From Sedimenticola sp. (lineage in GTDB: Bacteria; Pseudomonadota; Gammaproteobacteria; Chromatiales; Chromatiaceae), in the NCBI GenBank assembly GCA_027041035.1, contig JALULB010000231.1, forward strand, positions 1 to 9,346: DNA of 9,346 nucleotides, given 5' to 3'. Position 1 is the first letter of the stretch, and every line of letters begins with the position of its first letter. The position numbers were made by a program, and so were the translations under genes. Shown one piece after another: positions 1 through 5,676 of this stretch. The notes under the pieces were generated by a model that searched no databases, had not been told where the DNA came from, and was given only the letters and a program-made list of their open reading frames with translations.

Positions 1-8
1 CGACATTC

Positions 9-41
9 CTAGGTGGCTGTCGGGCCCAGCGCCTAACCTAG
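9..41. other. Imperfect inverted repeat beyond the Cas6-like gene
   Basis: CTAGGT at 9-14 is complementary to ACCTAG at 36-41, and GCTG at 16-19 to CAGC at 27-30, giving a two-part stem with an asymmetric internal loop. It lies 34 bases past the stop codon of the minus-strand Cas6-like gene and could form a stem-loop at the end of that transcript. No T-run follows on the minus strand, so it is not a classical intrinsic terminator. Nothing else is recognisable in bases 1-74. Confidence 0.25.
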
Positions 42-74
42 ATGAAAAGTGAGCGAATTCTAATAAATTCTGGC

Positions 75-761
75 TTATTCGTCATCCGCCAGTTTCTTAA
101 CTGCTTCGATATCCTTGTGCGGAATAAAGATGCCGCAGCCGTATTTCTGGTAGTTACCGATGCCCAGCTCCTGAAGCTCGATGGATTCGTCGGTTTTCAG
201 ATCGGCGAGCATCAGGCTGCGGGTGCTGAGTGGGCCATTCGGCGTGCTCATCTCGTTCAGCATGCCGCATAGTGCCTTGCGGATACGGATGCCGCGTGTT
301 TTCAGTGTTTCGGCGATGTGCCCGAGAAAGGCGTTTTCGTCGGCGCCCGTTTCGGTGACGATGTGTCGCGCGAACAGGGTGCCAAGCTTGCTGAGTTCGC
401 GGGTCTTGAATCTGCCGATGCTCAGCGGTTGGCCCGCGACCTCGATCTTGATGCCGTTCAATCCCGCGGCGAGTTCCACCTTGTCGCGCGGCATGCGGAT
501 GATCAGCTTGGTGCGGCGTGACAACAGGAGTTGCTGCGTGGCGTCCTTGTCCGGGCGTTCCCAGCCATTCTGGGAGCCGGCGACATGGATCTCATGGATC
601 GCGATCCTGTCGTCCTCGTCCAGCCAGGGCGCGGCATTGCGCAATGCATCGGATAGCGCCCAGGCATGGTCGACGGGGAGTTCCCGGCAGCGAATATCGA
701 ACAGGACATCGAGCATATCGCTGCGGCCCTTGATGGTTCTATCGTCTTCTTGCCAAAACAT
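75..761 (-). CDS. Cas6-family endoribonuclease-like protein (type I-MYXAN Cas6/Cmx6-like)
   Basis: A 228-residue protein. Residues 18-60 carry a segment typical of the Cmx6 branch of Cas6: a hydrophobic strand, then RELPVDHAWALSDAL, then PWLDEDDRIAIHEI. Residues 83-131 (LIIRMP, the GQPLSIG-like turn, LFAR) also follow that family. The C-terminus, ELGIGNYQKYGCGIFIP at 198-214, fits the glycine-rich RNA-binding loop of Cas6 proteins. Cas6 enzymes cut CRISPR precursor RNA at the base of repeat hairpins. His32 and His56 are candidate catalytic residues, but I cannot assign the active site. The ATG at 759-761 is 9 bases after the stop of the preceding gene, with AAGG 7 bases upstream, so the two are probably cotranscribed. 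No cas3, cas5, cas7, cas8 or repeat array is in the window. The family match is from recall of the pattern; RNA cleavage here and any link to dsr are inference. Confidence 0.8.
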   Translation of the reverse strand: MFWQEDDRTIKGRSDMLDVLFDIRCRELPVDHAWALSDALRNAAPWLDEDDRIAIHEIHVAGSQNGWERPDKDATQQLLLSRRTKLIIRMPRDKVELAAGLNGIKIEVAGQPLSIGRFKTRELSKLGTLFARHIVTETGADENAFLGHIAETLKTRGIRIRKALCGMLNEMSTPNGPLSTRSLMLADLKTDESIELQELGIGNYQKYGCGIFIPHKDIEAVKKLADDE

Positions 762-770
762 GGGTATACC

Positions 771-1481
771 TTAGTTATCGGGCAGGGATGCGTGGATGGC
801 GTCGCGGTCGATCCACCAGTCTTCCTGTACAAGTACGTCGACGACGTTACGCAGACGCACCAGGAATTTATCCGGTTGATCCAGTTCCATTCGTTCGACC
901 CAGGCCTGAAACTGTGCCTGATTCTCGACATGGCTGTGCCGCCGCGCGACCTGTCCGAGTAACTGGCTGGCGAAAAAACGCAGGTCTTTTCGTTGCTGCC
1001 CTTCGGTACGGACATCGGCGATAAACATGGCTGTCGCCGCCGCGACGGCGGCACCATCGGAGTCGTCCGGCGTATCGTCCACCAGGTGCTGGAGCAGGGC
1101 GAGTGTCAAGTCCGGGTCGATCGGGAAAGTGACCGCGAGCCAGATACCGTGGCCAAGCGCGGTCAGCGAGGCATCCTGGTCGCATTGCGAGAGCACATCG
1201 CAGGCGTCTGCAGCCCATTCCCAGTCATCGTTTTGGGCAAAGATATCGAATGCCTCTCGCGCCCAGGGCCACGCTTCGCTGCCTCTATCGATGGCCTTGA
1301 GCGAGCGCCCGATCTCCAGTTGATTCTTGGCCCGTTCCAGCGGTGGCTTTCCAGAATCCACTTCATTCCAGGCATCCATGAGCGCGCCCAGATGGGCTTC
1401 TATGCTGGCTTTCTCGCCAAGATCCTTGCGCAGGGAATCGGCTGCGGTGTCGGGTAGTGCATCGGGATCGTGAAATTTCAT
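771..1481 (-). CDS. Uncharacterised helical protein, possibly TPR-like
   Basis: A 236-residue soluble protein that I do not recognise, with no signal peptide or membrane segment. It is rich in Ala, Leu, Asp and Trp and appears almost wholly helical. Residues 47-90 (LERAKNQLEIG, EAWPWAREAFDIFAQND) have the look of paired helices as in tetratricopeptide repeats, so a protein-binding scaffold is possible but unproven. It sits between the 58-residue gene (57 bases upstream) and the Cas6-like gene (9 bases downstream) on the same strand, suggesting one transcript. A GGAG lies 13 bases before the ATG, a longer spacing than usual. The minus frame is preferred over the 154-codon plus-strand frame at 993-1457 because it is longer, continuous and placed in tandem with its neighbours. 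Confidence 0.75.
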   Translation of the reverse strand: MKFHDPDALPDTAADSLRKDLGEKASIEAHLGALMDAWNEVDSGKPPLERAKNQLEIGRSLKAIDRGSEAWPWAREAFDIFAQNDDWEWAADACDVLSQCDQDASLTALGHGIWLAVTFPIDPDLTLALLQHLVDDTPDDSDGAAVAAATAMFIADVRTEGQQRKDLRFFASQLLGQVARRHSHVENQAQFQAWVERMELDQPDKFLVRLRNVVDVLVQEDWWIDRDAIHASLPDN

Positions 1482-1538
1482 GCGTGTCTGTATGCTCCGA
1501 GATTTGATCGGTGGCGGGCCTTGACGAGGAGAATCGGC

Positions 1539-1715
1539 TCAATTGAAAGCGGCTTCAAGCCGGTCCTCCCAGTCTTCGGGGGTATCGGGATAAGGTGGCT
1601 TGACGTCCATACGAAAGAACATTTTCCCCTCCTTGGCATATCCGACCGCTTCCACCAGTTCGTCGAACGATACGAATTGCGCATTGGCGATAATGATCTC
1701 GCTGAGTAACAACAT
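1539..1715 (-). CDS. Small acidic protein of unknown function (58 aa)
   Basis: A 58-codon frame starting MLLLSEIIIANAQFVSFDEL and ending WEDRLEAAFN. A GGAG lies 7 bases upstream of the ATG (complement of CTCC at 1723-1726). A hydrophobic N-terminal stretch is followed by a short helix (FDELVEAVGYAKEG), a Lys-Met-Phe-Phe-Arg-Met strand, a proline-rich turn (VKPPYPDTPEDW) and a C-terminal acidic helix. This ordered composition, good initiation site and position first in the minus-strand cluster support a real gene. The first segment is too short for a confident membrane helix and is more likely a beta strand of a small globular domain. It is divergent from dsrA and nearest the shared control region. 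I cannot name a family. Confidence 0.65.
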   Translation of the reverse strand: MLLLSEIIIANAQFVSFDELVEAVGYAKEGKMFFRMDVKPPYPDTPEDWEDRLEAAFN

Positions 1716-1758
1716 CGTTGGCTCCGTTGTTGAGAGGGACAGGGTCGAGCGGCTTCGT

Positions 1759-1764
1759 ATTATA
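1759..1764 (-). promoter_or_regulatory. Candidate -10 box for the minus-strand cluster
   Basis: Read on the minus strand, these six bases are a perfect TATAAT. Transcription would start near 1750 and give a leader of about 35 bases before the ATG at 1715. The hexamer 17 bases upstream (1782-1787, TGCGGC on the minus strand) is a poor -35, so the promoter may depend on an activator. Confidence 0.45.
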
Positions 1765-1808
1765 GTATGGATTTCGCCGTGGCCGCAGGATTGAGTATCA
1801 ATATATCA

Positions 1809-1837
1809 TTGACTACTAATGGTTACCCGCCTAGACT
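1809..1837 (+). promoter_or_regulatory. Candidate sigma70-type promoter for the dsr operon
   Basis: TTGACT at 1809-1814 (5 of 6 to the -35 consensus) and TAGACT at 1832-1837 (4 of 6 to the -10 consensus) are separated by exactly 17 bases. A start near 1844 would leave a leader of about 260 bases before dsrA, containing the foldable segment at 1864-1940. TCAAT at 1798-1802 and ATTGA at 1808-1812 form a small dyad over the -35 that could be an operator. A second TTGACT at 1951-1956 has no good -10 at the proper distance. Confidence 0.45.
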
Positions 1838-1863
1838 TTACGGAAATTCAATGTGGGAATATC

Positions 1864-1940
1864 GACGAGGGGTCGCGCCTCTATCCCTTCCGGGATAGGT
1901 TGTGCGAAAGACGCTACCCCCCGTTGGTGGAATACTCGTC
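1864..1940 (+). promoter_or_regulatory. Foldable leader segment upstream of dsrA (possible structured RNA)
   Basis: Several nested complementarities occur in 77 bases. GACGAG at 1864-1869 pairs with CTCGTC at 1935-1940. GGGTCGCG at 1870-1877 pairs with CGCTACCC at 1912-1919 with one mismatch. CTATCCC at 1881-1887 pairs with GGGATAG at 1892-1898 around a TTCC loop. The arrangement resembles a multi-helix leader RNA. It would be in the transcript if the promoter at 1809-1837 is used. It matches no riboswitch class I can recall. No T-run follows the inner hairpin. Confidence 0.35.
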
Positions 1941-2091
1941 AGGCAATGTATTGACTAATATTAGCCGCTATTGATGGGCTGTCTTGTGGATCGTTTCACT
2001 TGCGGGAGCAGCGAGGGGGGCCCAGGTCAATGTTGCACGTAACCAGTCTGGGTTCCGGGCAAAGTGATTCAACTACTTTCGATAAACATTT

Positions 2092-2095
2092 GGAG
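2092..2095 (+). promoter_or_regulatory. Ribosome binding site that decides the dsrA start
   Basis: GGAG lies 10 bases before the ATG at 2106 and only 1 base before an in-frame ATG at 2097. It therefore supports initiation at 2106. An upstream in-frame GTG at 2064 has no Shine-Dalgarno sequence and would add residues that DsrA proteins lack. Confidence 0.65.
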
Positions 2096-2105
2096 AATGA
2101 GCGTA

Positions 2106-3356
2106 ATGGCTGTTCAAAAGTTTGACACTCCTATGCTGGATCAGCTCGAGTCTGGTCCATGGCCCAGCTTTATTACTGGCATCAAGGCGCTGCGTGACAA
2201 CCACCCCGACGCCAAGATCAATGAGATGACCAATTCCCTGCTCGGGCAGTTGGAGCATTCTTATGAGACCCGCAAGGGCTACTGGAAGGGCGGCACCGTT
2301 TCCGTGTATGGCTACGGTGGTGGCATCATCCCTCGCTTTTCCGAGGTTGGTCATGCGTTTGTCGCATCCAAGGAATTTCACACCCTGCGTGTTCAGCCAC
2401 CCGCGGGCAACCACTATTCAACGAGCATGTTGCGTCAGTTGGCGGATAGCTGGGAGAAGTGGGGTTCTGGCCTGGTGACCTTTCATGGTCAGACGGGCAA
2501 CATTATGTTTATCGGTACCGACACCGAAAACATCCAGCATTTCTTCGACGAGATCAACGACTACGGTTGGGATCTCGGTGGTGCCGGCCCATGCGTGCGC
2601 ACCGCGATGTCATGCGTCGGCGCGGCACGTTGCGAGATGTCCTGCACCAACGAGCAGAAGGCGCATCGTCTGCTGGTAAACAATTTTACCGATGACGTTC
2701 ATCGTCCGGCGCTGCCATACAAGTTTAAATTCAAGGTCTCTGGTTGCCCGAACGATTGCCAGAACGCGATCGAGCGTTCCGACTTTGCCGTTATCGGCAC
2801 CTGGCGCGACGATATGAAGGTCGACCAGGACGAATTCAAGGCCTATGTCGGCCGTAAGGGTCGTCAGCACGTCGTCGACAACATCATCAGCCGCTGCCCG
2901 ACACAGGCGCTGACCCTGAACGACGACGACAGCCTGACGGTCAATAACAAGGATTGCGTGCGCTGCATGCATTGTCTGAACGTGGTGCCGAAAGCGCTGC
3001 ATCCTGGTGACGACAAGGGCGTGACCATTCTGATCGGCGGAAAACGCACACTGAAGATCGGTGACCTGATGGGTACCGTGGTCGTCCCCTTCAAGAAGCT
3101 GGAAACCGAGGAAGATTGGGAAAGCATCGTCGAGCTGGCTGAAGAGATCATCGATTTCTGGGCCGAGAACGGCCTGGAGCATGAGCGTTGCGGCGAGATG
3201 ATCGAGCGTATCGGTCTGGCTAATTTCCTTGAGGCTATCGGCATCGATCCGGATCCCAACATGGTCGATTCCCCACGCCAGTGTTCCTACGTGCGTATGG
3301 ATGGTTGGGATGACGCCGCTATCGAATGGTTTGAAAAGAAGGCTGAACAGGCCTGA
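2106..3356 (+). CDS. dsrA: Reverse dissimilatory sulfite reductase, alpha subunit DsrA
   Basis: A 416-residue protein, near the usual length of DsrA in sulfur oxidisers. With DsrB it forms the cytoplasmic alpha2beta2 sirohaem enzyme that, in these organisms, oxidises DsrC-bound sulfur to sulfite. The N-terminal block TPMLDQLESGPWPSFITGIK is characteristic. The sirohaem-linked [4Fe-4S] site is visible as C170-x5-C176 and C214-x3-C218, within GCPNDC. An inserted ferredoxin-like domain follows with Cys264 and the trio Cys284, Cys287, Cys290 (CVRCMHC). The body contains the sulfite reductase repeat features VYGYGGG (67-73) and PYKFKFKVSGCPNDC (204-218). It is the first gene of the operon, followed by a 93-base gap with a strong hairpin before dsrB. 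The assignment to the oxidative type rests on gene context (dsrEFH and dsrL) as well as sequence. Confidence 0.98.
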   Translation: MAVQKFDTPMLDQLESGPWPSFITGIKALRDNHPDAKINEMTNSLLGQLEHSYETRKGYWKGGTVSVYGYGGGIIPRFSEVGHAFVASKEFHTLRVQPPAGNHYSTSMLRQLADSWEKWGSGLVTFHGQTGNIMFIGTDTENIQHFFDEINDYGWDLGGAGPCVRTAMSCVGAARCEMSCTNEQKAHRLLVNNFTDDVHRPALPYKFKFKVSGCPNDCQNAIERSDFAVIGTWRDDMKVDQDEFKAYVGRKGRQHVVDNIISRCPTQALTLNDDDSLTVNNKDCVRCMHCLNVVPKALHPGDDKGVTILIGGKRTLKIGDLMGTVVVPFKKLETEEDWESIVELAEEIIDFWAENGLEHERCGEMIERIGLANFLEAIGIDPDPNMVDSPRQCSYVRMDGWDDAAIEWFEKKAEQA

Positions 3357-3388
3357 TTCAAACCCGTTGTAATTGAATTATCCGCTTG

Positions 3389-3415
3389 CCGACGACACGG
3401 GTTCCGTGTCGTCGG
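3389..3415 (+). other. Perfect 12-bp stem-loop between dsrA and dsrB
   Basis: CCGACGACACGG at 3389-3400 is the exact reverse complement of CCGTGTCGTCGG at 3404-3415, with a GTT loop. It lies in the 93-base gap between dsrA and dsrB, 34 bases before the dsrB ATG. The following bases (AAGGTTGAGTTTG) are not a T-run, so a full terminator is unlikely. A role in mRNA stability or processing is more plausible. Confidence 0.7.
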
Positions 3416-3439
3416 AAGGTTGAGTTTGACTTGAATTTT

Positions 3440-3444
3440 GGAGG
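3440..3444 (+). promoter_or_regulatory. Ribosome binding site that decides the dsrB start
   Basis: GGAGG lies 5 bases before the ATG at 3450. A TTG at 3438 in the same frame overlaps this site, so it cannot be the start. The mature protein begins MAKQEMREPIESG. Confidence 0.8.
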
Positions 3445-3449
3445 TCGAA

Positions 3450-4526
3450 ATGGCGAAGCAAGAAATGCGCGAGCCGATTGAGTCAGGATGTCCGGATCCA
3501 TTCCAGTACATGCACCCTGTCATGCGTAAGAATTTTGGAATGTGGAAGTATCACGAGCATCCACGTCCCGGTGTCCTGCTGCACGTTGCCTACAGTGGCG
3601 ACAAGATATGGACGGTCCGGGTAGGTACTCAACGTATTCTGGATCTGTTTTCGCTCCGCGAGCTTTGCGATATCGGCGAGAAGTTCGCCGAGGGTCATAT
3701 CCATTTTACTATCCGTTCCAATATCGAATACATGGTTACAGACGAGGCCAAGGTCGAGCCGCTGATCAAGGCAGTGGAAGACGCCGGTTACGTCGTCGGC
3801 GGTACCCAGAACTCCGTCACCATGCTGTCCCACACCCAGGGTTGGTTGCACTGTGATATCCCGGCCACTGACGCATCCGGCGTGGTTAAATCCATGATGG
3901 ATGAGCTCATCGATGAGTTCCGCAACACCAATATGCCAAACCGCGTGCATATCACCACCTCCTGCTGTCAGATCAACTGTGGTGGTCAGGGTGACATCGC
4001 CATCAATATCCAGCATACCAAGCCACCAAAGATCAACCATGATCTGGTAGCCAACGTGTGCGAGCGGCCTTCCGTGGTCGCGCGTTGCCCGGTGGCGGCG
4101 ATTCGTCCCGCGATCGTCAACGGCAAGCCTTCTCTTGAAGTCGATGAAAAGAAATGCATCTGCTGCGGCGCTTGTTTCCCGCCGTGTCCGCCGATGCAGA
4201 TCAACGACGCGGAATTCTCCAAGCTGGCTATCTGGGTAGGTGGTAATCACTCCAACGCACGTGGCAAGCCGACCTTCCACAAGCTTGTTGCCGCGGGTAT
4301 CCCGAACAACCCGCCTCGTTGGCCCGAGGCTACCGCCATCGTCAAGCGCATTCTGGCCGCTTACAAGGAAGGCGCGCGTGACTGGGAGCGTATCAACGAG
4401 TGGATCGAGCGTATCGGCTGGCCGCGTTTCTTCGAAACCGTGGAGTTGCCGTTTACCAAGTACCACATCGATAACTGGCGTGGCGCGCGTAAGAGCCTCA
4501 ACGCATCTACCTACATCCGCTTCTAA
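3450..4526 (+). CDS. dsrB: Reverse dissimilatory sulfite reductase, beta subunit DsrB
   Basis: A 358-residue protein, the usual length. It pairs with DsrA in the cytoplasmic alpha2beta2 enzyme, and in this family the beta subunit's sirohaem site is the catalytically active one. The site is visible as Cys135 in the block HTQGWLHCDIP (128-138) and Cys172, Cys173 and Cys177 (CCQINC), which matches the C...CC-x3-C pattern of DsrB. The ferredoxin domain follows with Cys213 (RCP) and KCICCGACFPPCPP at 235-248, containing Cys236, Cys239 and Cys242. The C-terminal segment near 311-346 (DWERINEWIERIGWPRFFE, NWRG) is typical. It starts at the ATG 3450 after a strong GGAGG and is followed by dsrE after 21 bases. 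No key residue is missing. Confidence 0.98.
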   Translation: MAKQEMREPIESGCPDPFQYMHPVMRKNFGMWKYHEHPRPGVLLHVAYSGDKIWTVRVGTQRILDLFSLRELCDIGEKFAEGHIHFTIRSNIEYMVTDEAKVEPLIKAVEDAGYVVGGTQNSVTMLSHTQGWLHCDIPATDASGVVKSMMDELIDEFRNTNMPNRVHITTSCCQINCGGQGDIAINIQHTKPPKINHDLVANVCERPSVVARCPVAAIRPAIVNGKPSLEVDEKKCICCGACFPPCPPMQINDAEFSKLAIWVGGNHSNARGKPTFHKLVAAGIPNNPPRWPEATAIVKRILAAYKEGARDWERINEWIERIGWPRFFETVELPFTKYHIDNWRGARKSLNASTYIRF

Positions 4527-4547
4527 AGCGGGAAGTGGAGTTGATCT

Positions 4548-4940
4548 ATGAAATTAACTGTTCAAGTCAACGAGGGGCCGTATCAGCACCAAGCGTCTGA
4601 TTCGGCCTACCACTTCACCAAGGCGGCGTTGGAGAAGGGGCACGAGATTTTTCGTGTCTTTTTCTATCACGATGGTGTCAACAACGGCACCCGTCTGACT
4701 ACTCCGCCACAGGATGACAGAAATGTCGTCGCGCGTTGGAGTGAGTTGGCGGAGAAGCATGATCTCGATCTGGTGATCTGTGTTGCCGCTGCCCAGCGTC
4801 GCGGCATCGTCGACGAAGGTGAGGCTGAGCGTAATGGTAAGGATGCGACCAACATCGCGCCGGGCTTCCGGATTTCCGGACTTGGGCAGTTGATCGAGGG
4901 TGGTATCCAGAGCGATCGTCTGGTCGTGTTTGGCGATTGA
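4548..4940 (+). CDS. dsrE: Sulfurtransferase subunit DsrE
   Basis: A 130-residue member of the DsrE/TusD family and the catalytic part of the cytoplasmic DsrE2F2H2 heterohexamer, which passes persulfide sulfur to DsrC. The sulfur-carrying cysteine is Cys78 in DLVICVAAAQRRGI, the same number as in the characterised Allochromatium vinosum protein and E. coli TusD. It is the only cysteine in the protein. The N-terminal strand (KLTVQVNEGPY), the HEIFRVFFYHDGV block at 32-44 and the C-terminal GLGQLIEGGI with SDRLVVFGD fit the family throughout. GGAG lies 7 bases before the ATG. It is 21 bases after dsrB and 16 bases before dsrF, so translation is tightly grouped. Since DsrH here has lost its cysteine, this residue may be the only thiol of the complex. 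Confidence 0.97.
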   Translation: MKLTVQVNEGPYQHQASDSAYHFTKAALEKGHEIFRVFFYHDGVNNGTRLTTPPQDDRNVVARWSELAEKHDLDLVICVAAAQRRGIVDEGEAERNGKDATNIAPGFRISGLGQLIEGGIQSDRLVVFGD

Positions 4941-4956
4941 TTCAGGAGTGTTTTAG

Positions 4957-5361
4957 ATGACTACTAAGAAATTCATGTATGTCAATCGTCGCGCGCCCTA
5001 CGGCACGATATACGCATGGGAAGCGCTTGAGGTCGTGTTGATTGGCGCCGCCTTCGAGCAGGATGTCAGCATGGCTTTTGTCGATGACGGCGTATTCCAG
5101 CTGTTGAAAGGGCAGGATACCAGCGGTATCGACATGAAGAACTTTTCCCCGACCTATTCGGCGCTTGGAGACTATGAAGTCACCAAGATATATGTTGAAA
5201 AAGAGTCGTTGGAGGAAAGAGGGCTCACGCTTGATGATCTACAGCACCTCGTCTGGGAAGATGAAGATGAAGACTGGGCGGAAAAGGATTCCATTCGGCT
5301 GGTCAGTCGCGCCGAGCTGGCAGAGGTATTTGCCGGGCAAGACGTCATGTTCAACTTCTAA
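4957..5361 (+). CDS. dsrF: Sulfurtransferase complex subunit DsrF
   Basis: A 134-residue DsrF/TusC-family protein, a structural partner of DsrE and DsrH in the DsrEFH hexamer. The family start is clear: KKFMYVNRRAPYGTIYAWEAL, then VVLIGAAFEQDVSMAFVDDGVFQL (27-50) and the KNFSPTYSALGDYEV segment (61-75). There is no cysteine, in keeping with a non-catalytic role. Residues 101-106 form a run of acidic residues (EDEDED) just before the C-terminal strand. AGGAG is 8 bases before the ATG. The gene begins 16 bases after dsrE and ends 18 bases before dsrH. Confidence 0.96.
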   Translation: MTTKKFMYVNRRAPYGTIYAWEALEVVLIGAAFEQDVSMAFVDDGVFQLLKGQDTSGIDMKNFSPTYSALGDYEVTKIYVEKESLEERGLTLDDLQHLVWEDEDEDWAEKDSIRLVSRAELAEVFAGQDVMFNF

Positions 5362-5379
5362 CCCGAGGGGTAACCGAAA

Positions 5380-5676
5380 ATGTCCATTCTACATATCGTG
5401 AACAAGTCCCCTTACGAGCGTAATAGTGTCGCGCTGGCGGTAGACTATATGCGTGACGGCGACACCCTGCTGTTGATCGAAGACGCCGTGTACACCGTAA
5501 TGCAGGGCGGCAAGGCAGCCTCGATAATCGATGGCCAGAAGGCTGTCGTTCTTGGCCCTGATCTGGCTGCACGGGGAATCGCCAAGGAAAAAATGATCGA
5601 TGGCGTGGAAGTTGTCGATTATGCGGGCTTCGTCGATCTCGTCGAAGCCAGTGATAAAACACAGTCCTGGCTCTGA
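5380..5676 (+). CDS. dsrH: Sulfurtransferase complex subunit DsrH, lacking Cys20
   Basis: A 98-residue DsrH/TusB-family protein, the third subunit of the DsrEFH complex. The family opening SILHIVNKSPYERNS (2-16) and the DTLLLIEDAVYTV block (28-40) are clear, as is the C-terminal GVEVVDYAGFVDLVE. Characterised DsrH proteins carry a cysteine at position 20, in the helix after this opening. Here codon 20 is GCG (Ala), and the whole protein has no cysteine. Reading the codons from the ATG confirms the register (Leu19, Ala20, Val21). The fold and position in the operon are otherwise normal, so the subunit is probably structural here. The stop codon overlaps a small hairpin (TGGCT at 5668-5672 with AGCCA at 5676-5680) followed by a T5 run at 5692, a weak terminator-like element before dsrC. 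Confidence 0.95.
   Translation: MSILHIVNKSPYERNSVALAVDYMRDGDTLLLIEDAVYTVMQGGKAASIIDGQKAVVLGPDLAARGIAKEKMIDGVEVVDYAGFVDLVEASDKTQSWL

Larger units (their letters stand above)
1716..2105. other. Divergent intergenic control region between the Cas6-like cluster and dsrA
   Basis: A 390-base stretch without a convincing long gene. It is more AT-rich around 1759-1860 and 1941-1975 than the flanking genes. It holds a minus-strand TATAAT, a plus-strand sigma70-like promoter, a foldable segment at 1864-1940, three copies of CAATGT (1849, 1944, 2028), two copies of ATTGACTA (1808, 1950) and two possible leader ORFs (1851-1898 and 1974-2042). CCCAG at 2021-2025 is complementary to CTGGG at 2048-2052. 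No tRNA or named riboswitch was recognised. Confidence 0.7.

Noticed and set aside
993..1457. 154-codon plus-strand frame opposite the 236-residue gene
   Set aside because: It is shorter than the minus-strand frame, lacks a tandem context and lies inside a coherent minus-strand gene cluster.
1864..1890. Resemblance of the leader (GACGAGG...GCGCC) to the guanidine-III riboswitch
   Set aside because: Only a few bases agree. The rest of that riboswitch's pseudoknot consensus is missing, and the dsr context does not fit guanidine control.
1951..1979. Second plus-strand promoter from TTGACT at 1951
   Set aside because: With 15 to 18 bases of spacing the -10 position reads TGATGG, GATGGG, ATGGGC or TGGGCT, all poor matches.
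2064..2105. GTG at 2064 or ATG at 2097 as the dsrA start
   Set aside because: GGAG at 2092-2095 is properly spaced only for the ATG at 2106, which also gives the usual DsrA length and N-terminus.
1..2105. CRISPR array to accompany the Cas6-like gene
   Set aside because: No regularly spaced direct repeat of 20 bases or more was seen in or around the minus-strand cluster. An array outside the window cannot be excluded.
3389..3415. The dsrA/dsrB hairpin as an intrinsic terminator
   Set aside because: There is no T-run after the stem, and the essential partner gene dsrB follows directly.
3483..4466. 327-codon open frame on the minus strand opposite dsrB
   Set aside because: It is an antisense shadow. 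The plus strand encodes complete DsrB with every cluster cysteine in place.
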